This document shows, piece by piece, positions 7,231 to 13,877 of a DNA stretch of 18,452 nt. The first letter of the stretch is position 1; each line of letters begins with the position of its first letter. The notes below the pieces were generated by a model that was not told the origin of the DNA, searched no databases, and saw only the letters and a list, made by a program, of their open reading frames with translations. Both the position numbers and the translations under genes were made by a program. Source of the stretch: an uncultured Psychrobacillus sp. (GTDB lineage Bacteria > Bacillota > Bacilli > Bacillales_A > Planococcaceae); contig CAKQHO010000064.1 in the NCBI GenBank assembly GCA_934234185.1, positions 1-18,452 of the forward strand, read 5' to 3'.

Positions 7231-9938
7231 CACAGCCTTTATCTATTACAAAAGAAATTTCCCTGCATATAGAACAACTTGTAAATGAAACCTTTCAAGT
7301 AACGTCCTTTGATGCTCCGACCCAACAATGGGTGGAAGCTCTCTTTTTAGAGCACCGCCCTAGTTTTTTTGGATTGAATACTACGATTGAAGACGATGCT
7401 CTTATTTTAACTCCCTTAGAGCTAGTTGAAGTCTTTTCAGGAGAAGAACATCCTTTTGTCCATTTTTATGGAGCAGATCAAGAATCCGTAGCTTGGCTAT
7501 CATCCTTTAAGGAAGCTGCAAAAGAGTGGAATTCTCCAGACCTATGGAAGCAAGTAAAGACTGAAGAACATGGTATTACAATGCCTTCAGCCTTTGGCAG
7601 CAAAGAAGCTAACCTACTCGAGCGGGCAATTATGCAAAAACTATTGCAGTCTGGTCTAACAATAGATGATGTACCAGCGCTTGTCCCTTTCTTCCAGCAA
7701 GGAGGATGGCCACTAACTTCTCAATCTACTCATCCTGTTCTCTTGGTAGCCCTAAGACTTTCAGAGCCCGAGGGCTTAGATGATACATGGTTATTAGAAA
7801 CTGTGGTACGTGGTAAAAAAAGCAGTGTCTATTGGACACCATCTTATCGAAAAAAAGCTCTCTCTATCGAAAAGGTCCTACCGGATAAGTGGAGGGATTA
7901 TAGCGATTATATTCAGAGCACCCAAAGGAATATGTTCTCTTTAGTGACAGCAGTTGATGCTGTTGACCTAGATACCTTCTATTCTTCTCCCCTTTCCGAT
8001 GGAGAAGTTCGTCAATTTCTTCGAGATGATTTAGTGAAGCTACAGGCACTTGGCTTTGAGGTAGTGTTACCGGCATGGTTGAAAACTGTGAAGGAAACGA
8101 AGATGAAGGTCAAAACGCTTGCCCAAACAGCAAACTCCTATAAAACTGCAGCTGGCTTAAACGAAATTCTTCAATTCAACTGGAGCTTTTCTCTTAATGG
8201 CCAGGAAATCACTGCAGATGACTTCCAGAAGATGGTTAATGAAAATCGTTCCTACATTCAAGCAGGTAATGAGTGGTTTCGGATTGACGCCGGCTGGATG
8301 CATCAAATAAGGGAGCTAATGAGACAATCAGAAGAAGAAAACTGGACAGTAAAGGAACTACTCTTCCGTGAAATTCCAGAGGAAATGGCACTTGCTCTTG
8401 ATACGGACGAGGAGACTGACGAGGATCCTCTTCTTCAGTTTGAAATGCAGCAATCGTTAAAGTCCTTAATGGAACAGCTTTCTGAAAAGAAGGGTTATCC
8501 ATCTATTGAGGTGTCTCCTAACTTATTGACCGAGCTACGACCATATCAGCAGCAGGGGTTAGATTGGTTAGTATTTATGAGAAGCGAACAATTTGGCTCT
8601 TGCCTAGCAGATGATATGGGACTTGGGAAAACTATTCAACTAATCTCATATCTGCTTCATGTTCATGAGGCTGCTCCTCAGGAGGCTCCTTCCCTGATTA
8701 TTTGCCCTACCTCTGTTCTAGGGAATTGGCAGAAGGAGCTTGCAAAGTTTGCCCCTTCTCTAAAGGTGCAGACTCATTATGGATCTGGACGTACAAAGGA
8801 AATTGATATGTCCGCTGATGTAGTCATCACTACTTTCGGTACGGCAATGCAGGATATTGATTCTTTAGAGAACATTACCTGGTCCAGCGTTACATTAGAT
8901 GAGGCTCAAAATATTAAAAATATGCATACGAAGCAATCCAGAGCTATCCGAAAACTTGCAGGAAAGCATCACATCGCTTTAACCGGTACACCAGTAGAGA
9001 ATAGATTATCGGAGCTTTGGTCTATATTTGACTTTATTCACCGAGGATATCTAGGTTCTTTCCGCAGATTCCAGGAGGATTTTATAGCTCCTATTGAAAG
9101 AGATAATTCTGAAAGCACGAAGCATAAGCTTCGCCTTAAAATCCAGCCATTCTTACTAAGAAGAACGAAACAAGATCCTGAGCTTTTATTAAATCTTCCT
9201 GATAAGCTTGAACAAAAAGAATACTGTGGATTAACTACCGAGCAGGCTGCTCTTTATGAATCACTTATACAGGAGACGGTTAGCAAATTAGACACACTTT
9301 CGGGATTTGAAAAGAAGGGCCTTATATTAAAAATGCTTAGTAAGCTTAAACAGTTATGTAATCATCCTGCTCTTTATTTAAAGGAGCCTTTTGATGAGGC
9401 TGAGGAAATGCTCGAGCGCTCCGAGAAGTTAGCACGGATTGTCACGTTGGCTGGAGAAATAGCTGCGCGTGGAGAGCAATGCTTGATCTTTACTCAATAT
9501 ATTGGAATGGGCCACCTTCTACAGCATTGTCTTGCTGAGTTGTATGATATTGATACACCTTTTTTAACGGGAAGTATGCCAAAAAATCAGCGTGATCATT
9601 TAGTTGAAGCTTTCCAAGCAAAAGAATTTCCTGTCTTTTTACTTTCCTTAAAGGCAGGAGGAACAGGCTTGAACCTAACAGCTGCAAACCATGTTCTTCA
9701 TGCCGATCGCTGGTGGAATCCAGCAGTTGAAAATCAAGCGACAGACCGAGCATACCGACTTGGTCAAGTCAACTTTGTTCATGTTCATAAATTTATAACC
9801 ATTGGTACTATTGAAGAAAAAATAGATAAATTACTTGAGGAAAAGCAGGCACTTTCAGAGGAATTGATTCATTCTAGTCAGTGGATTACAGAAATGTCTG
9901 ATTCAGAGTTAAAGGATTTACTATCCCTTTCTATCTAG
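7227..9938 (+). CDS. ywqA: SNF2-family DNA helicase/translocase YwqA
   Basis: This 903-residue protein has a large N-terminal SNF2-associated region (1-435) and a complete two-lobe SNF2 motor. Visible motifs are the Q-like RPYQQQGLDWL (438-448), Walker A DDMGLGKT (462-469), ICPTSVLGNW (492-501), Walker B DEAQ (558-561), motif III LTGTPVENRLSELW (585-598), motif IV LIFTQY (753-758), motif V SLKAGGTGLNLT (807-818) and motif VI QATDRAYRLGQ (837-847). All key ATPase residues are intact. SNF2 motors translocate on duplex DNA and displace bound proteins. ATGA overlap with ywqB indicates coupled synthesis. A terminator follows the stop. No methylase, nuclease or other defence gene adjoins, so housekeeping DNA metabolism is more likely than phage defence. 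Confidence 0.95.
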   Translation: MTQPLSITKEISLHIEQLVNETFQVTSFDAPTQQWVEALFLEHRPSFFGLNTTIEDDALILTPLELVEVFSGEEHPFVHFYGADQESVAWLSSFKEAAKEWNSPDLWKQVKTEEHGITMPSAFGSKEANLLERAIMQKLLQSGLTIDDVPALVPFFQQGGWPLTSQSTHPVLLVALRLSEPEGLDDTWLLETVVRGKKSSVYWTPSYRKKALSIEKVLPDKWRDYSDYIQSTQRNMFSLVTAVDAVDLDTFYSSPLSDGEVRQFLRDDLVKLQALGFEVVLPAWLKTVKETKMKVKTLAQTANSYKTAAGLNEILQFNWSFSLNGQEITADDFQKMVNENRSYIQAGNEWFRIDAGWMHQIRELMRQSEEENWTVKELLFREIPEEMALALDTDEETDEDPLLQFEMQQSLKSLMEQLSEKKGYPSIEVSPNLLTELRPYQQQGLDWLVFMRSEQFGSCLADDMGLGKTIQLISYLLHVHEAAPQEAPSLIICPTSVLGNWQKELAKFAPSLKVQTHYGSGRTKEIDMSADVVITTFGTAMQDIDSLENITWSSVTLDEAQNIKNMHTKQSRAIRKLAGKHHIALTGTPVENRLSELWSIFDFIHRGYLGSFRRFQEDFIAPIERDNSESTKHKLRLKIQPFLLRRTKQDPELLLNLPDKLEQKEYCGLTTEQAALYESLIQETVSKLDTLSGFEKKGLILKMLSKLKQLCNHPALYLKEPFDEAEEMLERSEKLARIVTLAGEIAARGEQCLIFTQYIGMGHLLQHCLAELYDIDTPFLTGSMPKNQRDHLVEAFQAKEFPVFLLSLKAGGTGLNLTAANHVLHADRWWNPAVENQATDRAYRLGQVNFVHVHKFITIGTIEEKIDKLLEEKQALSEELIHSSQWITEMSDSELKDLLSLSI

Positions 9939-9943
9939 TTATA

Positions 9944-9973
9944 AAAGCCTGGCCTGTATGGTCAGGTTTTTTT
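9944..9973 (+). terminator. Rho-independent terminator of ywqBA
   Basis: CCTGGCC pairs with GGTCAGG (one G-T wobble) around a TGTAT-type loop and is followed by seven T, six bases after the ywqA stop. Confidence 0.85.
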
Positions 9974-10018
9974 GTCTATACATGTTGATGCTTAGAAATC
10001 CGGATTTTACTTGTTGTA

Positions 10019-10154
10019 GCTTGCGCTTTTCTAGGATGTCCACACCCGCCGTCCCTCGATGCCAAATGGTTGCTGGCTATGGTGACTGCGGAGCTGTCTC
10101 CTCGCTGTCCCCATTTGCTTGTCGGGGCAGAGATAGGCGCTTGTGCTTTTCTTG
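10019..10154. repeat. Structured intergenic element with matching ends
   Basis: The gap 9974-10192 has no convincing gene. It holds a GC-richer block bounded by GCTTGCGCTTTTCT (10019-10032) and GCTTGTGCTTTTCT (10139-10152): 14-base direct copies with one mismatch, exactly 120 bases apart. Inside are a TGTCCCC/GGGGCA stem (10107-10129) and a GCGGAG/CTCC-type stem near 10088-10102. The GCGCTTG-GCTTTTCT end resembles dispersed intergenic repeats I recall from Bacillus relatives, whose ends read GGCGCTTGCGCTTTTC. It lies between the convergent ywqA and ssbB and contains no transposase. Confidence 0.5.
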
Positions 10155-10192
10155 ATTTTCTAGTATTTTGAACTGGTTGCGGCCATTCATTT

Positions 10193-10570
10193 TTATACTG
10201 GAACTTCATTTGGTGTTGGAAATTCAAAATTACTTAGGTTTTTCTGTTCTCTATTTTCTTCTGGTTTTTTGGTAACCAAAAATCTGATTTCCTCTACTAC
10301 TACCTCAGTCACAAATACTCTTGTACCTTCCCCCTTTTCGTATGACCTCGTATTTAATCTACCTGTGATTCCAACCAATGATCCTTTCCCACAGTACTTT
10401 ACCGTATTCTCTGCAACTTTCCCCCAGATAGTACATAGTACGAAATCTGCTTCGTCTTGTTTATAGCCTTTGTTTACAGCTATAACAAAGCTTGTTTGAA
10501 CTCTCCCTTCTGATAACTGTTTTAACTGAGGATTCTTTGTAATTCTTCCGATCAAGGAAACCGTATTCAC
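10193..10570 (-). CDS. ssbB: Competence-type single-stranded DNA-binding protein SsbB
   Basis: The 125-residue product is an SSB OB-fold from its first residue (MNTVSLIGRITKNPQLKQLS) to about residue 105, with the usual FVIAVN, WGKVAEN and GITGRL motifs. The short tail (about 106-125) ends in NEVPV rather than the acidic DDDIPF tip of the housekeeping SSB, as expected of SsbB/YwpH, which coats incoming DNA during transformation. The start is GTG, six or seven bases after AGGAGGTG. It diverges from ywpF, as I recall from Bacillus subtilis. Upstream are a good SigA promoter and ComK-type AT-boxes, fitting competence control. It is slightly longer than B. subtilis SsbB (about 113 residues). Confidence 0.9.
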   Translation of the reverse strand: MNTVSLIGRITKNPQLKQLSEGRVQTSFVIAVNKGYKQDEADFVLCTIWGKVAENTVKYCGKGSLVGITGRLNTRSYEKGEGTRVFVTEVVVEEIRFLVTKKPEENREQKNLSNFEFPTPNEVPV

Positions 10571-10593
10571 TCCCTCACCTCCTTCTAATTCCC

Positions 10594-10622
10594 ATAATAG
10601 TAGACAGATAAAGTGTTTGCAA
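10594..10622 (-). promoter_or_regulatory. SigA promoter of ssbB
   Basis: On the minus strand TTGCAA (10617-10622) is followed after exactly 17 bases by TATTAT (10594-10599). The -10 matches consensus at five of six positions and the -35 at four, a mildly weak promoter of the kind that depends on an activator. Transcription would start near 10587, giving a leader of about 17 bases that contains the ribosome site. Confidence 0.6.
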
Positions 10623-10628
10623 AGGTCG

Positions 10629-10725
10629 GCAATTTAATTTTGGGCTGGTTATTTGCATTGAAAAAGTTATTTTTACCTTGTTTCCATTCACTATTTACCC
10701 TTTTTAAGGATCAAAATATGATTTT
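10629..10725 (-). promoter_or_regulatory. Putative ComK AT-boxes upstream of ssbB
   Basis: ComK binds pairs of AAAA-N5-TTTT boxes. Two perfect boxes occur, at 10661-10673 (also readable as 10662-10674) and 10713-10725. A degenerate one (GCAA-N5-TTTT) lies at 10629-10641, six bases upstream of the ssbB -35. The proximal pair is 19-20 bases apart, close to the known 18-base class; the two perfect boxes are 38-39 apart, near five helical turns centre to centre. The region is AT-rich, so chance must be weighed. Confidence 0.5.
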
Positions 10726-10762
10726 AGTAATTTAGGAATTATTTTTTTCAACACTTTCTCTA

Positions 10763-10771
10763 TGCTATAAT
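10763..10771 (+). promoter_or_regulatory. Extended -10 promoter of ywpF
   Basis: TGCTATAAT is a perfect extended -10 (TGnTATAAT) 34 bases before the ywpF ATG. No clear -35 stands at 17 bases (a T-run), which extended -10 promoters tolerate. Confidence 0.6.
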
Positions 10772-10805
10772 TAAACACAATTAGTGGACAGAGGGTGGAT
10801 GGTGT

Positions 10806-11240
10806 ATGAAGACGTTTAAAATGATTTCAATTTCTCTTATCCGAGATAATGAGGAAACGCCTATTCTTTTAGAGGATGGCATTGTCATTAACCAGGAAAA
10901 TACTAGTCGTTCTTGGATTTTAGAATTATTTATTGATCAAAAGCATGAAAGCTTTTTTAATCAATTGAAGGATTCCAATGAGTTATTTGTAGCAAAGGTG
11001 GTTATTTCCTACCCTGAAAATGAGCCTGCACATTTTGAGGTGGCTACTTATTCGGTGAAGCATATAGGGGATCACCTGTCCGTCCTACTTAGAGGTACAT
11101 TGAAGCGAGTAAGAAGAAAGTATGCAGAATCATTACTTGCTGATCTTTTAGAGGATGGATTAAGTGGTGAAGAGCTACTCAGCAAGTTTGAAAACGATAT
11201 GAAAACTCGTCCGTCCCTAAAAAGAGATAAAAAAAGCTGA
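10806..11240 (+). CDS. ywpF: YwpF-like protein
   Basis: The 144-residue soluble protein opens MKTFKMISISLIRDNEETPILLEDGIVINQEN and continues SWILELFIDQ, resembling the YwpF family (about 136 residues in Bacillus subtilis), whose function is unknown. Predicted fold: beta-strands over about 1-100, then basic helices (LKRVRRKYAESLLADLL) and a Lys-rich end. The ATG follows a GAGGGTGG site after a perfect extended -10. The gene is divergent from ssbB, a position I recall from related Bacillus. Its stop codon lies inside the left arm of the long hairpin that separates it from the lipoprotein gene. Confidence 0.75.
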   Translation: MKTFKMISISLIRDNEETPILLEDGIVINQENTSRSWILELFIDQKHESFFNQLKDSNELFVAKVVISYPENEPAHFEVATYSVKHIGDHLSVLLRGTLKRVRRKYAESLLADLLEDGLSGEELLSKFENDMKTRPSLKRDKKS

Positions 11241-11317
11241 CTCTTTATGAAGTGAACTCCAATTGTTAGATTCATTCTAACAATTGGAGAACATTTCTTT
11301 TAAAAGAGTCAGCTTTT
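11232..11317. terminator. Long nested hairpin between convergent genes
   Basis: A perfect 15-bp outer stem, AAAAGCTGACTCTTT (11232-11246) with 11303-11317, encloses a perfect 14-bp inner stem, CTCCAATTGTTAGA (11257-11270) with 11276-11289, around a 5-base loop. A 6-bp GAAGTG/CATTTC pairing with one wobble joins them. The minus strand then runs into seven T and the plus strand into four. It should terminate ywpF and the facing lipoprotein gene. About 35 bp is far longer than a normal terminator. Confidence 0.85.
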
Positions 11318-11321
11318 CAAG

Positions 11322-11708
11322 TTATTGGTTACTATCTCCGCTATTAACGCGTGGTTCTTTAATATAAGTGTTTTCGTCCATTACTCCGTCACCAGTACCA
11401 TTAATCGTTTTGCCTGAACCATTTACTCCTCCATCATTACCATCATTACCTAACCCACTACCGTTGTCTCCGTCCATTCCGCCAGTATTATCGGTTCCTG
11501 TACCGCCCATTCCTCCAGTACCGTTACCATTATCGTTATTAAAGGTATCGTTATTGTCTCCAGGAGAAGGTGTGTTTACATCGTATCCATTATTAACGTC
11601 TTCCATTGGTGTTTCATTATCCGAAGGAACAGTAGTATCATCGGTATTGCCACATCCTACTAACAGGACTGAACATAAAGCAACAGTGGGAACAGCTTTT
11701 TTCCACAT
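11322..11708 (-). CDS. Small Gly/Asn/Asp-rich lipoprotein
   Basis: The 128-residue product has a lipoprotein signal peptide, MWKKAVPTVALCSVLLVGC, with a good lipobox (LLVGC, Cys19). The mature part is low complexity, dominated by Gly, Asn, Asp and Thr with many GMGG, DNGNG and NDGN stretches and no predicted fold, ending in a less repetitive tail (KEPRVNSGDSNQ). It should be lipid-anchored on the outer face of the membrane. AAAGGAGGAA precedes the ATG. No enzyme motif or known family is seen. It stands alone, convergent with ywpF, with an inverted repeat 31 bases upstream. A disordered cell-wall-spanning or divalent-cation-binding role is possible but unproven. Confidence 0.75.
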   Translation of the reverse strand: MWKKAVPTVALCSVLLVGCGNTDDTTVPSDNETPMEDVNNGYDVNTPSPGDNNDTFNNDNGNGTGGMGGTGTDNTGGMDGDNGSGLGNDGNDGGVNGSGKTINGTGDGVMDENTYIKEPRVNSGDSNQ

Positions 11709-11738
11709 AAAAAAATTCCTCCTTTTTTTGTTTAACCA

Positions 11739-11755
11739 TCACATATTTCATGTGA
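11739..11755. promoter_or_regulatory. Inverted repeat upstream of the lipoprotein gene
   Basis: TCACAT-N5-ATGTGA is a perfect 6-bp inverted repeat 31 bases before the lipoprotein ATG. The half-sites are in the opposite order to Crp/Fnr sites (TGTGA-N6-TCACA), so no known regulator is proposed. Confidence 0.35.
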
Positions 11756-11800
11756 CTTACGCTAGGTTATCCAAAAGAAGAAGGAAGTATCCTTTATCAA

Positions 11801-12193
11801 TTATGCCTGTTTTTCCAAATCTTTAAGTAATGACTCAATGTATAGTGCTTCTGCTTTACATCCATATTTATAATGTGTATTTAACTCATTCTGCTTCATT
11901 TCAATAGAGGCAACTAAATCCTCATGAACAGGCTCTGAAAGAATTTTTTCAATTGTTACGTTAATTTTGTTAGCAATTTCTTCATGAAACTCTTGGCTTT
12001 CTTTCAGTTCTAAGGGAACCTTGTCATACCAAGAAGCTGATTCCTGTATATAGCTTTGCCAGCTTTTCACAAAATCCTCTATGCTAAATAAATTTTCGTC
12101 CCATCCAATTTTCGCCATATACAATTCAAAAGCTTTTGTAATAGATCTTGTTATGCTGCTTTTAATCCCAGACGATAACTCTTGATACATCAT
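11801..12193 (-). CDS. Unrecognised helical protein downstream of fabZ
   Basis: I do not recognise this 130-residue soluble protein. It appears almost wholly helical, acidic overall, with many aromatic residues (SWQSYIQESASWYDKVP) and a charged C-terminal helix (AEALYIESLLKDLEKQA); no signal peptide, membrane span or catalytic motif is visible. Two upstream in-frame ATGs exist. The one at 12199 is two bases from AGGAGG, too close, whereas 12193 gives eight bases, so 12193 is preferred. It lies 21 bases after fabZ in the same direction and is probably the last gene of the mbl-flhOP-fabZ cluster. Bacillus subtilis has small ywp genes near this position; equivalence cannot be judged by eye. Confidence 0.7.
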   Translation of the reverse strand: MMYQELSSGIKSSITRSITKAFELYMAKIGWDENLFSIEDFVKSWQSYIQESASWYDKVPLELKESQEFHEEIANKINVTIEKILSEPVHEDLVASIEMKQNELNTHYKYGCKAEALYIESLLKDLEKQA

Positions 12194-12214
12194 GCACATG
12201 ACCTCCTAACGTTA

Positions 12215-12664
12215 CTATCTTTCATTTTGATCTGTTACAACTGGCCCTAAGGCAAATAGAATGTCTGTTTCACAAACTATCTCACCGTCTACTGTAGCAA
12301 TACCATGCCCTTTACCCATTGGTCCACGTAGTTTTGTAAGCTCAACTTCAAGCCTTAATTGGTCTCCTGGTTTAACTTGGCGCTTAAAACGACAATTATC
12401 TATTCCTGTGAAGAAAGCTAATCTTCCTTTATTTTCTGGAATTTGAAGAACTGCCACTGCACCTACTTGGGCTAGCGCTTCCACGATAAGAACGCCTGGC
12501 ATTACTGGATAACCAGGGAAATGGCCATTAAAAAATTCTTCATTAATTGATACATTTTTTAATCCAACTGCTTTTTTTCCTTCTTCGACTTCCAACATTC
12601 TATCTACCATAAGAAAGGGATATCGATGGGGTAAAATTGCTTGTATTTGTTCTGTCGTTAGCAT
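12215..12664 (-). CDS. fabZ: 3-hydroxyacyl-ACP dehydratase FabZ
   Basis: FabZ removes water from 3-hydroxyacyl-ACP in type II fatty acid synthesis. The 149-residue protein shows the hot-dog-fold signature: IQAILPHRYPFLMVDR near the start, then NGHFPGYPVMPGV with the catalytic His (H48 from this start) and VEALAQVGA with the catalytic Glu (E62). Length is close to the usual 141-150. The start is ATG 12664, seven bases after GGAGGG (12673-12678). A TTG five codons earlier overlaps that site and is rejected. It follows the EpuA-like gene by 18 bases. In Bacillus subtilis the gene (ywpB) also lies near mbl and flhOP, so the setting is conserved. Confidence 0.96.
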   Translation of the reverse strand: MLTTEQIQAILPHRYPFLMVDRMLEVEEGKKAVGLKNVSINEEFFNGHFPGYPVMPGVLIVEALAQVGAVAVLQIPENKGRLAFFTGIDNCRFKRQVKPGDQLRLEVELTKLRGPMGKGHGIATVDGEIVCETDILFALGPVVTDQNER

Positions 12665-12682
12665 GGAATCGCCCTCCAAAAG

Positions 12683-12970
12683 TTATTTTCCACTTAAAAT
12701 ATCTAACATATGCTGATATGTTTCCCACTTTAAAGCATCACTTGTTGAACCTTCCCCAATAATTCCGTATCCAACAGTAAGACCTATTGCTCCAGCAATA
12801 CCGAGTAGGATAATAACTATGATTAAACGTAACCAAATGGGGATTAAACGTATTTGGACCCATTTAGTTGAGCCTGTATCGTTCGTTCCTTTTTCTAGCT
12901 TTTTTTCCTTCTCTAGCTCTTTTCTACGCTGCAGTCTGCCAGTAACTTTACCTTCTTCTGTCATGATCAT
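12683..12970 (-). CDS. EpuA-like small membrane protein (annotated as RNA polymerase beta-like)
   Basis: The 95-residue protein has a basic, helical cytoplasmic N-terminus (about 1-38), then KWVQIRLIPIWLRLIIVIIL and one hydrophobic span (about 45-68), and a short outer tail with GYGIIGEG. WVQIRLIPIWLRL is typical of the EpuA family, which databases often name DNA-directed RNA polymerase subunit beta because such sequence can accompany rpoB; nothing here is polymerase-like. ATG 12970 is five bases after AAGGAG. It lies between flhP and fabZ with gaps of about 20 bases. Role unknown; a membrane scaffold or competence-uptake link has been suggested by the EpuA name only. Confidence 0.8.
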   Translation of the reverse strand: MIMTEEGKVTGRLQRRKELEKEKKLEKGTNDTGSTKWVQIRLIPIWLRLIIVIILLGIAGAIGLTVGYGIIGEGSTSDALKWETYQHMLDILSGK

Positions 12971-12991
12971 TGATACTCCTTACTGGAAAGT

Positions 12992-13828
12992 TTAGCGTAT
13001 ACCATTAATAAGACCCATCATTTGATCTGCTATCGTTATAGAACGCGCACTGAATTGGTATTGACGCTGCGTTGTCATAAGTTCCGTCATTTCCTTTGAC
13101 ATATCTACATTGGAAAGCTCTAAAGCATTATTGGTTAAAGAAATCTCATTTCTCTCGGCCCCTTGAAGGTTATTCATTACTTCCTCCTGGGTCACTCCAA
13201 GTTCACCAAAGTTTTCAGGTAATGTCATATAGGTTGCAGAAATATGCTCCATAAATTGAGGCTTTTGTAGAATAGAAACTCCCAGCTCTCTTTGGACGGA
13301 AGTACCATTCTCATAATTAGCGACTAATACTCCTCTGTCATTTATAGAAAAGTTTTGTACTCCCTCTGGAATGCTAATTGGCTGTCCATCTGCTCCAGCA
13401 ACGGGATATCCATCTCCTGTTACCAACATTAAAGAGCCATTTTCCATTGGAGAAACATAAAAAGCACCTTGACGAGTATAGGCAGTCTTTTGTCCATCAC
13501 CATCTGGCATAATTACTTGAAAATATTGTTTTGGCTCTTGAAATGCTAAGTCTAAATCTCGACCCGTAGATTGAATGCTTCCTTGCTTCCAGTTCATTTG
13601 AGCTTGTGCAAGGGAAGCACCCACTCCGTATCTGATCCCTAGTGGGGACTGTCGATCAGCTTTATCTAATTTATCGTTATTATATTGTTGGTATAGCATT
13701 TCTTGAAACTTTACATCCTTCGCCTTATAACCATGTGTATTGGAATTAGCAAGGTTATTCCCAATAACATCTAACTGGCTTTGTAGCTGAGACATTGTGT
13801 TTGTTGCTGTAATCATAGTTCGTAGCAT
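12992..13828 (-). CDS. flhP: Flagellar basal-body rod/hook protein FlhP
   Basis: This 278-residue FlgF/FlgG-family protein has the N-terminal rod signature (QLDVIGNNLANSNTHGYKA, about 18-36), a central beta domain with YTRQGAFYVSP, and the C-terminal helix LSNVDMSKEMTELMTTQRQY ending GLINGIR. Such proteins build the axial rod or distal hook-basal body; the ends pack as coiled coils in the filament. FlhP follows FlhO in the B. subtilis mbl-flhO-flhP order, repeated here. An AGGAGGTGTG site precedes the ATG. The 49-base gap from flhO holds a small AGCCTATT/AAAAGGCT imperfect palindrome. Exported by the flagellar type III system, so no signal peptide is expected or seen. Confidence 0.93.
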   Translation of the reverse strand: MLRTMITATNTMSQLQSQLDVIGNNLANSNTHGYKAKDVKFQEMLYQQYNNDKLDKADRQSPLGIRYGVGASLAQAQMNWKQGSIQSTGRDLDLAFQEPKQYFQVIMPDGDGQKTAYTRQGAFYVSPMENGSLMLVTGDGYPVAGADGQPISIPEGVQNFSINDRGVLVANYENGTSVQRELGVSILQKPQFMEHISATYMTLPENFGELGVTQEEVMNNLQGAERNEISLTNNALELSNVDMSKEMTELMTTQRQYQFSARSITIADQMMGLINGIR

Positions 13829-13877
13829 ACAAACACACCTCCTTCTCCATCTATTAGCCTTTTAAAATAGGCTTATA

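Noticed and set aside
5650..9938. SNF2 phage-defence island (DISARM-like)
   Set aside because: There is no methyltransferase, phospholipase-D, DUF1998 or nuclease gene nearby, and the pair lies in a conserved chromosomal block.
9958..10227. Short overlapping frames on both strands in the ywqA-ssbB gap
   Set aside because: They lie across the structured repeat, have no ribosome site and no protein-like pattern; the DNA is better explained as a repeat element.
11739..11755. Crp/Fnr site before the lipoprotein gene
   Set aside because: The half-sites are in the reverse order (TCACAT...ATGTGA) with a 5-base spacer, unlike TGTGA-N6-TCACA.
11781..11794. AAGGA/TCCTT hairpin after the helical gene as a terminator
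   Set aside because: A five-bp stem with a broken T-run is too weak to call.
11368..11826. 152-codon Pro/Ser/Leu-rich plus-strand frame
   Set aside because: It is the reverse shadow of the Gly/Asn/Asp-rich lipoprotein, which has a lipobox and a strong ribosome site.
12683..12970. RNA polymerase beta subunit
   Set aside because: The 95-residue protein has one membrane span and no polymerase motif; the name is a database carry-over for the EpuA family.
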